64,000 nucleotides of DNA, from the NCBI RefSeq assembly GCF_004193775.1, contig NC_041019.1:53109928-53173927 (forward strand), written 5' to 3'. This document shows, in pieces, positions 47,296 through 60,677 of this stretch. This DNA is from Glycine soja (Eukaryota > Streptophyta > Magnoliopsida > Fabales > Fabaceae). The translations under genes and the position numbers were made by a program. Numbering within the stretch: position 1 is the first letter of the stretch; each line of letters begins with the position of its first letter. Under the pieces are notes generated by a model. It was not told where the DNA came from. It was given only the letters and a program-made list of their open reading frames with translations, and did no database searches.

Positions 47296-48545
47296 AGGCT
47301 AAATTATACTTTTGGTCCCCCACTTAAGGTTTAATTTCACATTTGGTCCCCCAGTAATTTAATTCACAAATTGGGTCCTCCTGTTTTGTAAAATTCTACA
47401 ATGTTGGTCCTCTAAGGCCTCAATTTGACGTTGACCGTTAAGTTCATATGTTGACTGTCGTCAACGTCTGAGAAGCTCTTGAAAATTTTTACCCATCTAA
47501 GATAAAAAAAAATTTACGCTAACTCAATCCCCCCTAACCCTAATCCCTACCCCTAAATCAAATGTATTTACAAATCCCTAACCCTAAAAGTTTAATTTCA
47601 TTATATTCCATTCCTCACCTTATTTTATTTCAATAAATCATTCCATTTCTTCTCTTTTCATCAACCTAAGTATAACTCAAAGCATGAAATTCTAAACCAT
47701 ATAATATTACCTCCTGAGTTAGAAGTGGTTGGAGTTGGACGAACAGAGACTGATGGTGTAGGCGTTGGGACTTGGGAGGAAGCAATGGTGTTGGTGCGAA
47801 AGAAAGGGTACAGTTCGTACCTAACATTACAACTGGGATTTAAAATTCTCCCTCCTAGTTTCATTCACGGTTTCGAACATCAAACACGTGAAGTTTGCTT
47901 GGTTTGAGATATTGGCGGTGTTGGACAGGCCAATAGCAGGCCTTGTGTCTACGGTGGAGAAAAAGGAGCGATTGGAATAGCGAACCATGTACTTGTTGTA
48001 CCAGATCACAACTTGTTTGGACAGGGAGCACTGTAAGTCTGATGATAGTTTCTGCGTTGCGTTTATAATGCATTGTCCACACAACTGAAATGGGACATCA
48101 CCCTTGCACATGAAAAGTCCATAGACAATGTCAAAGGGGTTTGTTCCCGTCACTGTGGAGTTGTAGAATACATTGTTGGTGACGACGTTGGAAGATTGTG
48201 AAGAGAAGAGGGTCCTGATGTTTATTTGGAAGGGATTTGTAAATACATGATGAAGCATAAAACCATTTTAGGGTTAGGGATTTGTAAATACATTTGATTT
48301 AGGGTTAGAGATTAGGGTTAGGGGAGATTAGGTTAGCGTAATTTTTTTTTTTACCACAGATGGATAAAAATTTTCAAGAGACTCTCAGACGTTGACACAT
48401 GATAGTTAACATCTGAGCTTAATAGTCAACGTCCAACATTATAGGATTTTACAAAACAGAAAGACCCAATTTATGAATTAAATTAATGAGAAATCAAATG
48501 TGAAATTGGACCTAAAGTGAGGGACCAAAAGTACAATTTAGCCTA
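47296..48545. mobile_element. Pack-MULE carrying a receptor-kinase gene fragment
   Basis: Terminal inverted repeats of about 220 bp: left AGGCTAAATTATACTTTTGG, right CCAAAAGTACAATTTAGCCT, continuing inward through GTCCCCCACTTAAGG and CAACGTCTGAGA with mismatches. AAAAAATTT lies outside both ends (47287-47295 and 48546-48554), a 9-bp target duplication typical of Mutator elements (one-base uncertainty in the A run). The interior has no transposase but a DUF26-coding fragment. AACCCTAAA-type words near 47525 and 48290 are also in inverted orientation. Confidence 0.85.
47661..48258 (-). pseudogene. Captured DUF26 (cysteine-rich receptor-like kinase) exon fragment
   Basis: The main frame reads NNVFYNSTVTGTNPFDIVYG, LFMCKGDVPFQLCGQCIINA, SLSKQVVIWYNKYMVRYSNR and FFSTVDTRPAIGLSNTANIS. 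The C-X8-C-X2-C motif of DUF26/Gnk2 is intact, but the usual cysteine after WYD is replaced (WYNKYM). A second frame (47661-47864) continues with NPSCNVRYELYPFFRTNTIA and a proline/threonine linker, ending at GG followed by GTAATA, which looks like the exon 1 donor of a CRK gene. A frameshift near 47830-47860 separates them. The fragment covers the second extracellular DUF26 repeat and linker only; no transmembrane or kinase part is present. Confidence 0.82.
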
Positions 48546-48890
48546 AAAAAATTTTATATTATATATTCATTGTATAAAATAAGTTTTCAATAATGTGATA
48601 AAAATACATAACATTATAAAAATATAATATACAAAATAAAAATAAAACTTATATAAATATACATATTCTAATTTAAGCGAAAATAAAATTTAATCTTATA
48701 ATTATTATATTTTAAAAGATAATATATAAGATTATAAAATACAATAAATTAAAAAAAATAAAATTTAAATTTTGTATTGTTTTCATATAAAATTTATATT
48801 AATATTATATTTTGTATTAATGAATATTTAGATGTAGTGGTGAAAAAGTGTGTTTTTCATTTTAATTATCATGATTTTAGTCCTTACTTG

Positions 48891-51192
<2,302 letters not shown>

Positions 51193-51269
51193 CTCTAGGC
51201 GTTTTTGTATCCTTCAGGCATTTGCTGTATTTTCTAACTTCCTAAGCGAGAGTGAGTTTTGAGACAAAG

Positions 51270-53484
51270 ATGCCTCGTGGGACGCTTGAAGTTATTCTAA
51301 TCAGCGCAAAAGACCTAAAGGACAGTGATTTTTTCGGTAAGTTATGCAAATTAATTAATTCAGTGGTAGATAGAATATTCTCTGTTTCATAGAAAATGTT
51401 TTTTTTTTTTTTTGCTACACAATGTCAGTAATAAGAATGCATCTACTTGAATCCTCTACCATTAGGCCAATCCTAATGGGTTTGTTTCATAGAAAATGCT
51501 GCATCAAAGTAATTTGGGTTTAAACTTCCATGCGTGCCTCCGAATAAATTATTTTTCGATTCAACGGGTCTTCGTCTTCCTCCAATTTCATTTCTAGAGT
51601 TAAACTTTTTTCAGTTTAAGAATTCAAAATGGTAAGAGATTGTAATAAATGTAAGGGGTTGATCAATTTTATTTTATTTTACGAGCAGGGAAAATGGATC
51701 CTTATGTGATTCTCACTTATCGCGCACAAAAGCACCGAAGCAGTGTGGCTAAAGGTGAAGTTTAGTTTATTTTGTCTAGCTTTTTATCCAATATTTTCTC
51801 AGTTTTGGCTTCAATTTGATTCTAACTATCTTTCATGTTTATTTTCCCTATCTCTTGGTGATGGGTATGGCTGAGGCTAATATATTGAGTCAATTAGAAT
51901 TAATGTGTTAATTAGGTGCAGGATCTAAACCCCGTTGGAATGAAAGCTTCCTTTTCACTGTTTCTGATAGTGTATCTGAACTTAATCTGAGGCTCATGGA
52001 CCAGGATTTGTTAACTAGTGATGATTTCCTTGGCGACGCAAAGTAAGTTTAAATTCTTACGACAGTGACAAGTTAATTATTTGGATACCTTACAGTGATA
52101 TGGTATTTGATTCTGTTTTTGTTTTATTGATTTCAAAATCAATTCATAAATAAGACTAAGATTTTACATACATTTATAGTTCCTGTAATATAATTGTCTT
52201 ATGGTTTTATATATGATTCTTATAAATATTTTCTTTGATTCTTAGATTTTTTTATGATTTTAATTAGTCCCTTGTTATTATTCATTGATAATGTGACAAC
52301 CATCTATTGGAAAATATGTCTGATGTTTTTCTTTACGGTGTATTTATAAACCATGTATCTTAAAAAAGAGTAACAAGATATCATACTAATCTTAAAAAAT
52401 GTGAAGAATTTAAAACGCATGTTTAAGAAAAAGGCTAACGATATGTATATCCTTTAACACAAGAATAAGATTTGTTGAAAACCACAAAATTGTGTGAATC
52501 TTATTTCTTATTTTTGTTAAAATTTACTCATAATATTTTGTAGTTTTTAATAAGTTTTAACAAATTTTTCCAATAATTTATAGTTTTTAATAAATTTATT
52601 TATTATAAAAGTTAGAAAAAGTGTTAGAGGAAATGCTAGTAACATTCCACATATGTTTGATATATTTAATCAAAAGGAAAATTTTGCTTTTCAAAACAGA
52701 AACTAGTGTGTTTGATTTAGGATCATGTATGTGGTTTTCATATTAAAGTTGAAGCACATAGTTCTAGCTTTTACACCAAAGACTCATTTGATGACATGAT
52801 TTTTTTGTCTGGGGAACGAAGTTCCAAACATATACTACATTAAATTTGTGATTTGTTCTCTCAACTCGTGTGAAGCAGTTAAATAATTGATTGTTTTTTA
52901 AAAAAAAAACCCTTTTTAATGTATATCTTTGACTTCCAAAAAAGAAACCCCCTTTTTAGGGCTTTTGAGAAACTAAGGGCAAACGTTTCTAATTTATATG
53001 CAGAATTAATCTGGAACCAGTGTTTGCTGTGGGGAGCATTCCAGAAACTTCTTACAATGTTGTGAAGGACCAGAAGTACTGTGGGGAGATCAAGGTTGCA
53101 CTCACCTTTAATCCTGAGGTAAATTTATCAGCCCTTTTAGTGCTGTTTAACCAAGCACATGCACAAGCACTAGTGCTGCAGAGCTTGTATTGACACTTTA
53201 AGAAAATTTTATATGTATAATGCAATAATAATGATACAACTTGGGGCTGTAAATTTGTCTCTCTCTCTCTCTCTTAATAGAAAAAAAAAAGTTTCAAAAC
53301 AAAGTACCCTTCCAAAGCATATATACATGCACAGACCCTTCTATTTTTCTTCAATTTCCATGTTCTAGCATTTAATTGACTTGCATTGTTGATAAATATG
53401 CTTATATTGTTGGTGCTCCAAACCAATTCGTTTTGTATTTTCTGGTTGCAGAGAGGCAGTGGACTCGGCTATGGTGATGAATAA
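51270..53484 (+). CDS. Small single C2-domain protein (elicitor-responsive protein 3-like), five exons
   Basis: Predicted exons 51270-51336, 51689-51754, 51916-52042, 53004-53118 and 53452-53484 give 135 residues with all introns GT/AG. The protein is one C2 domain: MPRGTLEVILISAKDLKDSD, FFGKMDPYVILTYRAQKHRS, then KPRWNESFLFTVSD, LNLRLMDQDLLTSDDFLGDA and YCGEIKVALTFNPE, ending RGSGLGYGDE. Acidic residues at D20, D26, D73, D75 and D81 are where C2 domains bind calcium. Such proteins bind membrane lipids in a calcium-dependent way and some are induced by elicitors. The length is normal for the family. Exon 3 has two possible acceptors six bases apart (51916 or 51922), adding or omitting Ala-Gly. 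Confidence 0.9.
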
Positions 53485-53786
53485 AGCTGTGATCTAAGGG
53501 GATGAAGGAGTCACATGATTACTAGCTGTGATGATGCACCTAAATTTCTTGGACCTAGCTATATTTCCGAATAATAAGTTGTTAAAACTTACATTAATGG
53601 TGATTCTGTACTTGAATTGGTTTCTAGACTTTTTATTTTCAACTCAAATTTACCTATTTTCAATTCTAGTGAAATTCCTTTGCCAACAAATCGTTTTCTG
53701 GCATAACTTTGTGGTATGTTTGGATTAGACTTGCGCAACACTAAAACAATTATTTCCATGTGCTGCGTGTGTTACGTGGACTTGTG

Positions 53787-53822
<36 letters not shown>

Positions 53823-54704
53823 CCTTAGGTGTTGTCTCATGACATGCATGCAAAGGCTTTTTACTTGAATTGCAGCATTTGAATATTTTTTTTAAGCCAA
53901 AATAAATATTAACAAAAGAATATAAGGCGTACTATATAGTCTTTTTACATAACAGAAAAAATCTTCTTGAAAAGAGAATATTTATCAAAATTGCCTAATA
54001 TATTTTAAAGAATAACAATATCAACATGAGAAAGACAAACTAAATGTTTTTAATTAGTTTTCCACAATCCATGACCAGAACAAAAGCATAATCAAATCAA
54101 ATACATATAATTGCACAAATGTATGCAAATTATATATGTATAATATTTAATTTTAATTTTATTATTTTTAAAGGTGTATACTTAAATAAAATTAATATTT
54201 TTTAAAATATTTAAGGGTATGCCAGTTGTAATCGTTATATTTTCCCCACACTCGTAACTTTTGTCTCTCTTATATATATTATAAAATTTTCTTTTTCTCA
54301 TTTTAGTTTAATTCCCTCAAACTCTCCATATATACTATCACTACAAGTTTTCCTTAATTTTACTACAAATTTTAACTACCAATAAAATTTAGTTAAATCC
54401 AAGTAAATTAACTATTAATTTGCTACCTTGTATTTTTCTTAGCTACACCTAAAATAGTAGTATATTCTTATCTCTCGTTGTGGTCGCGTTCTCTTTTGCT
54501 CTCTCGTTTTTCTCAAGGCAACCTGCACTGAAGGCAATGGTAGGAGACTACTCTAAAGGAGATCAATTTCTAGTGTTCACTCCATGAAAAAGCTTTGTCC
54601 ACCACTTAGACTCGTTTAAGCGAGTTCTCAAACCCTAAACAAAGCTTTAATTGATTCTATAATATTTCCTTGAAAAAACCTCAAATAAAAGTTTAGAGAT
54701 ATTA
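53485..54704. other. 3' flank of the C2 gene and AT-rich DNA
   Basis: Includes a (TA)n tract at about 53789-53820 and otherwise AT-rich sequence. No further gene is supported. Confidence 0.55.
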
Positions 54705-55116
54705 GGATGTGTTTGGTTTGCATTTTCATTTTTTGTTTTCATATCATGTTTTTATTTTTTGCAAATTGTTTTCATTCTGAAAAGATTAGAATTCTGAAAA
54801 CATGTTTGATTTGACTTCTTGTTTTTTGCTTTCAAGAAATAAATACACTGAGAAAATGCATGTTCAAAAGGAAATGTATTTTTAGATTTGCTTAAAATTA
54901 CATTCCTTGCCACCGCGTTTTCATTTTACCTAAAATGAGGTTCATGGTTTCAACCGAAAATACTGAAAATGAAATTTTATTGTTTCTAGTTTTTGATTTG
55001 TTTGAGAAAATATTTTCACTAAAAATATTTTCAAAAATCCAATCAAACGCATTTTCATCACCATTTTTTATTTTCAGTGAAAATAAAAACAGAAAACAAT
55101 CAAACCAAACACCCCC
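54705..55116. mobile_element. Tourist-like (PIF/Harbinger) MITE
   Basis: Terminal inverted repeats GGATGTGTTTGGTTTG (left) and CAAACCAAACACCCCC (right), flanked by TTA on both sides (54702-54704 and 55117-55119). The GG(G/A)(G/T)GTGTTTGG end and TTA duplication are those of Tourist-type MITEs. The 412-bp interior has no frame. Confidence 0.85.
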
Positions 55117-55700
55117 TTAAATTCTACGTTCCCAATCTCATTTTTAATTTTGTCAAATTTTTTATTTATGATTTGATTCTTTCAAGTTGATTCTCTCTTT
55201 CTCCTCATAAGTTCTTTACTTTTTTGTCAGGATAGTTCTGTTCTTCAGAGATAAATCATCGATTGTATTTCTCTAACATATGCATTATATATAAATAATG
55301 ATAATAAGTACAAATTTATATATAACAATTTCGTATGCACCAAACTTTCATTCTGGCAAATGGTCATGTTGAGTGTCAAAGAATAGGCACCACATCTTTT
55401 GGATATTTTCTCAATCTCTAACTTTGAGAACCAGACTATGAAGTTTGTTACTATATGCTCCTTTTCAATAATCGTTTTTTAAATTCTGAAATTTTATTGT
55501 GAAACTTAGGCATTTTTCCTACTCTAGTTAAATGAACTAAACCCTTAAGACTAAATTAGCAGCTTCATAATTTTATTGCATCTTCTCTACGATGTTGTTG
55601 CGCCTTCCCATGTTTCGAGAATAAACAATGGTGAGACATTGGAGGAAGTTGAATGGGTTTCAGATTACAATAGGAAGAATAGGATAAAGGAAAGGACTTA
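55117..55700. other. Intergenic DNA, no gene seen
   Basis: AT-rich sequence up to the left edge of duplication copy B, where AAAAAATTGTCTTTTT begins the homology. Confidence 0.5.
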
Positions 55701-57673
55701 AAAAAATTGTCTTTTTAATTTGAGAGAATAAAAATGGTTGAATCTTGGATGCAAATGCAAATTTTGAAACACAGTCATGAACCTACATAGTGACGAAAAG
55801 GAAGATGTTCTAAAAAAAATAAAAAGGGAAACACAACCTACCTACACGATGACAAAACATGATTTTTTTTATTCTATTTTTTAATTATTTTTTTATTTCA
55901 TTTTTAAATATTTTTTATTTGTTTTTCTTCCGGTAACAAACCTGTTGTTGCAGATAATTTTGCTTCCTCACCGGTGAGGAAGTGAATTTTGGACTTCACA
56001 TTAGAATCCACCTATATCACAGAGACTGTTTCCCTACCTTTAATCTCCATAAGCATTCTCCTAATCAGGTTATATTTAAAGCCCTAAGGTTTTTTATTTT
56101 ATCCCCAAACCTCCCACCTCCTTCTCCAAGCACACCCTATTCCATTCAACCTAGTGGATTTTATTTCTCCCCCCACCCTGCCCACAAAAAACATCTAAAC
56201 ATAGATTCAAAAGTAGAGATTGTATCTACCGGAGCCTTCAAAATAGAAAAAAAAAAATAGATCGAGAGATACAAGGATCACCAAAAGATATGTATTTATT
56301 ATTCCATAGTCATTACTGAACCTTAAGGTTGGTTGTGAGTTTAACTGAAGGTATGGTTTTGCAAAGGAATTACATAGGGGGGATAAAATAAAAGTTCCCT
56401 CTTAAACATTGTGGTGCAGATCCGAAGACCCTAAGGGCCAGTGAGGAAGCTTCATTTGAAAATTTGCCATGCTCCAAAGGAAAAATCTTTGACTAACTGA
56501 GGAATGTTTGGTTTAATTAGTGAATTTGGTGTAAAACTTTAATTTATGGAGATAAATGCTTCTATTGGTCTAATTAGCATGCTAACAACATAAGTACTCA
56601 TTTGTCATTAAACATGTACGAGGGTTGCTCCTCATGAGTTTTTTTTTTTTCTGCTCTAGAAAGGCTCATTGTGAAGCGCATATTCTATACTGAATAAAAT
56701 AATGTTATTTTCATCCATAATCCAAAATCTTACATAAGCTTAATTAACATTAATAATAGAAAACCAAACCACAATCTAAGCTTTATAGTTAAATTAGCTG
56801 CTGAAACTTATACGAAAAAATTCATTTAACTCAATTTTTATTTTAAATAATATTTTTGCTTGTATTTAGGATCAATCAACTTAAGTAGATATTAATGAAA
56901 ATCAAGGTGTTATAGCTCTGCCTCCGATTAAAAGATATAGAAAAATCATTTAATTGAAAATCCATCCACCTAACTCGATCAGACACTAATGCATTCTTCT
57001 GATTTGATAATTAAAACAAAACCTGGTAAATCGCTAGCTCAAAACACCACCAGTAATCCATGGATTATTCTATAAAAAGGTTTTATGTCCAGACCCTACA
57101 TCTATCCTAAAAGACTCCCTCAACTAGCTAGTTTACCTGCCAACTCAAGGCTCTCCGGCAGCATATATGTTCAACCATTTCCCTTTGCACCATGTAACTC
57201 CCCCTAACTCGCAGCACCAAATACCAAAAACTCTCCTTTCCCACACACATTGTCTAGTGCCACGTTCAAAGTAGAGGGCAATTGTCTAAATAATTTTACC
57301 ATCAACAACTTTCTAAAATGTTTATAGAGGATGTATTATTATACAACGAATTTTGCAATTTACAATCATAATGCACAAGTGTTTCTATCTTCTCTACCAA
57401 AAACACACACTAATATAGAGAGACAAAATGGATAAATAAATAGATATTCATCATCCATATATAATGACACTATGATGTATATTCAACGCCGTTCCAAACG
57501 TACTCAATTCCCAATCCCCTTCCCTCCGCACTCACACTTTAATTCCTTTCTCTCTCTACAGTTTATCTCTCTGTCATTAATAGCATCACAAAAATTTTAG
57601 TAACGAAAATTTTCAAAATTACAAGTAAGGTGCTTCGTCACTAATGTATATTTTTCTAGTACATAAGCTTAAT

Positions 57674-58005
57674 TGTTACGAGTAGCACAAAAGGCCCATG
57701 CGTGACCGTACGTGAAGGGAAGGAGCGCACTACTAGGATCGTATGGTAGCTTCTAGAATAGGGAATATTTTGCCTTGCTGCTAGTGATGTATTCTGCGTT
57801 TGCGTAATTCTGTTGGTGTTGTGAGGACCATGTCCCCTATCCTTATAGCTATAAATATACATCTGTAATAAGCACTTACCATGAGGAAAATATCAAAAGC
57901 AAAAGAAAGCTCTTCCCTTAGTTTATCTTCTCTCTCCCTCACTCTCTCTTTCTCTCGGAGGTGCTGGACCCTCGAAACCAGCAACCACAAACTCAGCACC
58001 TAACA
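57674..58005 (+). repeat. Outer LTR, left half
   Basis: 332 bp, TG...CA, followed by ATTGGTGCTTTCATTGAGAG, a probable primer binding site. Contains TATAAATATACA (about 57850), a likely TATA element, and a CT-rich 3' part. Confidence 0.9.
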
Positions 58006-58027
58006 ATTGGTGCTTTCATTGAGAGCC

Positions 58028-58987
58028 ATGGCCGCCTTCCATGGCTGCCATACCCATTTCCACACACCTTCGTTGCTGCACACCACTCCTCCCTTTGCGC
58101 ATCCAGCTCAATCCCTTGGGATTGATTTTGAGAGTACCCGCCAACGGTTGCTGAGCTTGTTCGATCCCGAGAGAACCCCTCCTTCATTTCAGCAACCACC
58201 ACACCAAGCTTCCATGGCTGCCGTCCATGGCTACTACGCGCCGTACGGAGCTCCCACGACCGCCTTCAATGGCTGCCACTCACCATACGCCACTTCCATG
58301 ACTGCCTCCCACCACCCACACAACTCGTCGTCAGCCACCGAGGACCGCCTTGAGGCGGCCTTGGCCAAACTTGATGCCGTTACATGCCGCCTCGACGCCC
58401 AACTGGATGCCCTTCTCCTCCGACTGCCCCGACGACCCGAACCTCTGCCGCGGCCTCCGCTGTCACCTCCGCCATTTCCGACGCCTCCGCCGCAGATTCC
58501 GCCGCCCCCTCCGTCGTTGTCTCCGCCACTCAAGGCAACTCAGTCACCCATGCTCACTGCACCCACCACATCCTCTTCATCGATGAACAACCACCATGTC
58601 GACGACGAAGTTCCCAGCAACATCACGAAGGAACTTGTCCCTCTAGGTATGCTGGAGTTGTCGTCGGAGGTTCCCCCTCTTTCGATACCACTCGATGCGG
58701 CACAAGCAATATGGTGGTCGCCGCGACCCGTATCGGCACTGACGGTCTCGTCCTTGCTGCCCCCTCTGGTGATGAATCACGTGGCGACGCCAAGGGTTTT
58801 GCAGAAGGTGTTCCACATTGTCCACTACCGCCACAGCTACTGCAACACGGCCCCCTACGGCAGCGTCATCTTGCACCGAGACGCCACAGACCGGTTTTGC
58901 CTCCGCGCCACTACTAGACATTCACTCATTTCTACGCCCATCCTAATTTGGGATCCAGGTTCATTCCTCCTACAACCAACACCTTGA
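58028..58987 (+). CDS. Proline-rich retroelement ORF of unknown function
   Basis: 319 residues from the first ATG (MAAFHGCHTHFHTPSLLHTT). A predicted helical stretch (ATEDRLEAALAKLDAVTCRL) is followed by a long proline-rich segment (PPPFPTPPPQIPPPPPSLSP). It occupies the whole interval between primer site and the final LTR. No protease, reverse transcriptase or zinc knuckle is present. The helix next to the primer site resembles the N-terminal part of some gypsy gag proteins, but I cannot assign it. Its reverse copy (59669-60655) differs by two C-to-T stop mutations. The element would depend on enzymes of another retrotransposon. Confidence 0.5.
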   Translation: MAAFHGCHTHFHTPSLLHTTPPFAHPAQSLGIDFESTRQRLLSLFDPERTPPSFQQPPHQASMAAVHGYYAPYGAPTTAFNGCHSPYATSMTASHHPHNSSSATEDRLEAALAKLDAVTCRLDAQLDALLLRLPRRPEPLPRPPLSPPPFPTPPPQIPPPPPSLSPPLKATQSPMLTAPTTSSSSMNNHHVDDEVPSNITKELVPLGMLELSSEVPPLSIPLDAAQAIWWSPRPVSALTVSSLLPPLVMNHVATPRVLQKVFHIVHYRHSYCNTAPYGSVILHRDATDRFCLRATTRHSLISTPILIWDPGSFLLQPTP

Positions 58988-59016
58988 GGGCAAGGTGTTT
59001 TTGAAGGGCATGGGAA

Positions 59017-59279
59017 TGTTACGAGTAGCACAGAAGGCCCATGCGTGACCGTACATGAAGGGAAGGAGCGCACTACTAGGATCGTATGGTAGCTTCTAGA
59101 ATAGGGAATATTTTGCCTTGCTGCTAGTGATGTATTCTGCGTTTGCGTAATTCTGTTGGTGTTGTGGGGACCATGTCCCCTATCCTTATAGCTATAAATA
59201 TACATCTGTAATAAGCACTTACGATGAGAAAAATATCAAAAGAAAGTTCTTCCCTTAGTTTCTCTTCTCTCTCCCTCAC
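59017..59279 (+). repeat. Inner LTR, left half, truncated
   Basis: Starts TGTTACGAGTAGC directly after a purine-rich GAAGGGCATGGGAA tract and matches the outer LTR up to CTCTCCCTCAC, where it breaks into the junction. The last ~70 bp of the LTR are missing. Confidence 0.88.
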
Positions 59280-59330
59280 ATCTGTATATTTATAGCTCTA
59301 TGCCGTTACACGCCGCCTCGACGCCTAACT
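59280..59330. other. Junction filler of the palindrome
   Basis: About 51 bp of patchwork: ATCTGTATATTTATAGCT derives from LTR sequence, and ATGCCGTTACACGCCGCCTC onward matches the internal region at 58374-58405 with two changes. Templated filler like this is produced by polymerase template switching. Confidence 0.75.
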
Positions 59331-59639
59331 GTGGTTGCTGGTTTCGAGGGTCCAGCACCTCCAAGAGAAAGAGAGAGTGAGGGAGAGAGAAGAGAAACTA
59401 AGGGAAGAGCTTTCTTTTGATATTTTCCTCATCGTAAGTGCTTATTACAGATGTATATTTATAGCTATAAGGATAGGGGACATGATCCCCACAACACCAA
59501 CAGAATTACGCAAACGCAGAATACATCACTAGCAGCAAGGCAAAATATTCCCTATTCTAGAAGCTACCATACGATCCTAGTAGTGCACTCCTTCCCTTCA
59601 TGTACGGTCACACATGGGCCTTCTGTGCTACTCGTAACT
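59331..59639 (-). repeat. Inner LTR, right half
   Basis: Reverse-oriented LTR lacking its last ~17 bp (TGTTAGGTGCTGAGTTT is missing at the junction side) and with a changed terminal base (GTAACT instead of GTAACA). Confidence 0.88.
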
Positions 59640-59668
59640 TTCCCATGCCCTTCAAAAACACCTTGCCC

Positions 59669-60655
59669 TCAAGGTGTTGGTTGTAGGAGGAATGAACCTG
59701 GATCCCAAATTAGGATGGGCGTAGAAATGAGTGAATGTCTAGTAGTGGTGCGGAGGCAAAACCGGTCTGTGGCGTCTCGGTGCAAGATGACGCTGCCGTA
59801 GGGGGCCGTGTTGCAGTAGCTGTGGCGGTAGTGGACAGTGTGGAACACCTTCTACAAAACCCTTGGCGTCGCCACATGATTCATCATCAGAGGGGGCAGC
59901 AAGGACGAGACCGTCAGTGCCGATACGGGTCGCGGCGACCACCATATTGCTTGTGCCGCATCGAGTGGTATCGACAGAGGGGGCACCTTCGACGAAAACT
60001 CTAGCATACCTAGAGGGACAAGTTCCTTCATGATGTTACTGGGAACTTCGTCGTCGACGTGGTGGCTGTGCACTTCGTCATCGACATGGTGGTTGTTCAT
60101 CGATGAAGAGGATGTGGTGGGTGCGGTGAGCATGGGTGACTGAGTTGCCTTGAGTGGCGGAGACAACGACGGAGGGGGCGGCGGAATCTGCGGCGGAGGC
60201 ATCGAAAATGGCGGAGGTGACAGCGAAGGCCACGGCAGAGGTTCGGGTCGTCGGGGTAGTCAGAGGAGAAGGGCATCCAGTTGGGCGTCGAGGCGGCATG
60301 TAACGACATCAAGTTTGGCCAAGACCGCCTCAAGGCGGTCCTCGGTGGCTGACGACGAGTTGTGTGGGTGGTGGGAGGCAGTCATGGAAGTGGCGTATGG
60401 TGAGTGGCAGCCATTGAAGGCGGTCGTGGGAGCTCCGTACGGCGCGTAGTAGCCATGGACGGCAGCCATGGAAGCTTGGTGTGGTGGTTGCTGAAATGAA
60501 GGAGGGGTTCTCTCGGGATCGAACAAGCTCAGCAACTGTTGGCGGGTACTCTCAAAATCAATCCCAAGGGATTGAGCTGGATGCGCAAAGGGAGGAGTGG
60601 TGTGCAGCAACGAAGGTGTGTGGAAATGGGTATGGCAGCCATGAAAGGCGGCCAT
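59669..60655 (-). pseudogene. Reverse copy of the proline-rich retroelement ORF
   Basis: Same frame as 58028-58987 but with TGA near 60260 (CGA in the left copy) and TAG near 59852 (CAG in the left copy). A 27-bp duplication (encoding HSHHVDDEV) lies near 60055-60090. The rest is in frame. Confidence 0.8.
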
Positions 60656-60677
60656 GGCTCTCAATGAAAGCACCAAT

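Larger units (their letters stand above)
46660..48890. repeat. Larger AT-rich inverted repeat around the Pack-MULE
   Basis: Left arm (about 46660-46930) and right arm (about 48590-48890) are diverged reverse complements; for example TTTCACCACTACATTCAAGT on the left pairs with ATTTAGATGTAGTGGTGAAA on the right. AATGATT(C/T)A(T/C)TAAGGTTCAAT occurs as a direct repeat near 46541 and 48917. This looks like an older fold-back element into which the Pack-MULE was inserted. Confidence 0.6.

Noticed and set aside
58234..58533. Gly/Arg-rich and Ser/Pro-rich frames overlapping the retroelement ORF on both strands
   Set aside because: They are shadows caused by high GC content and by the palindrome repeating every frame on the other strand.
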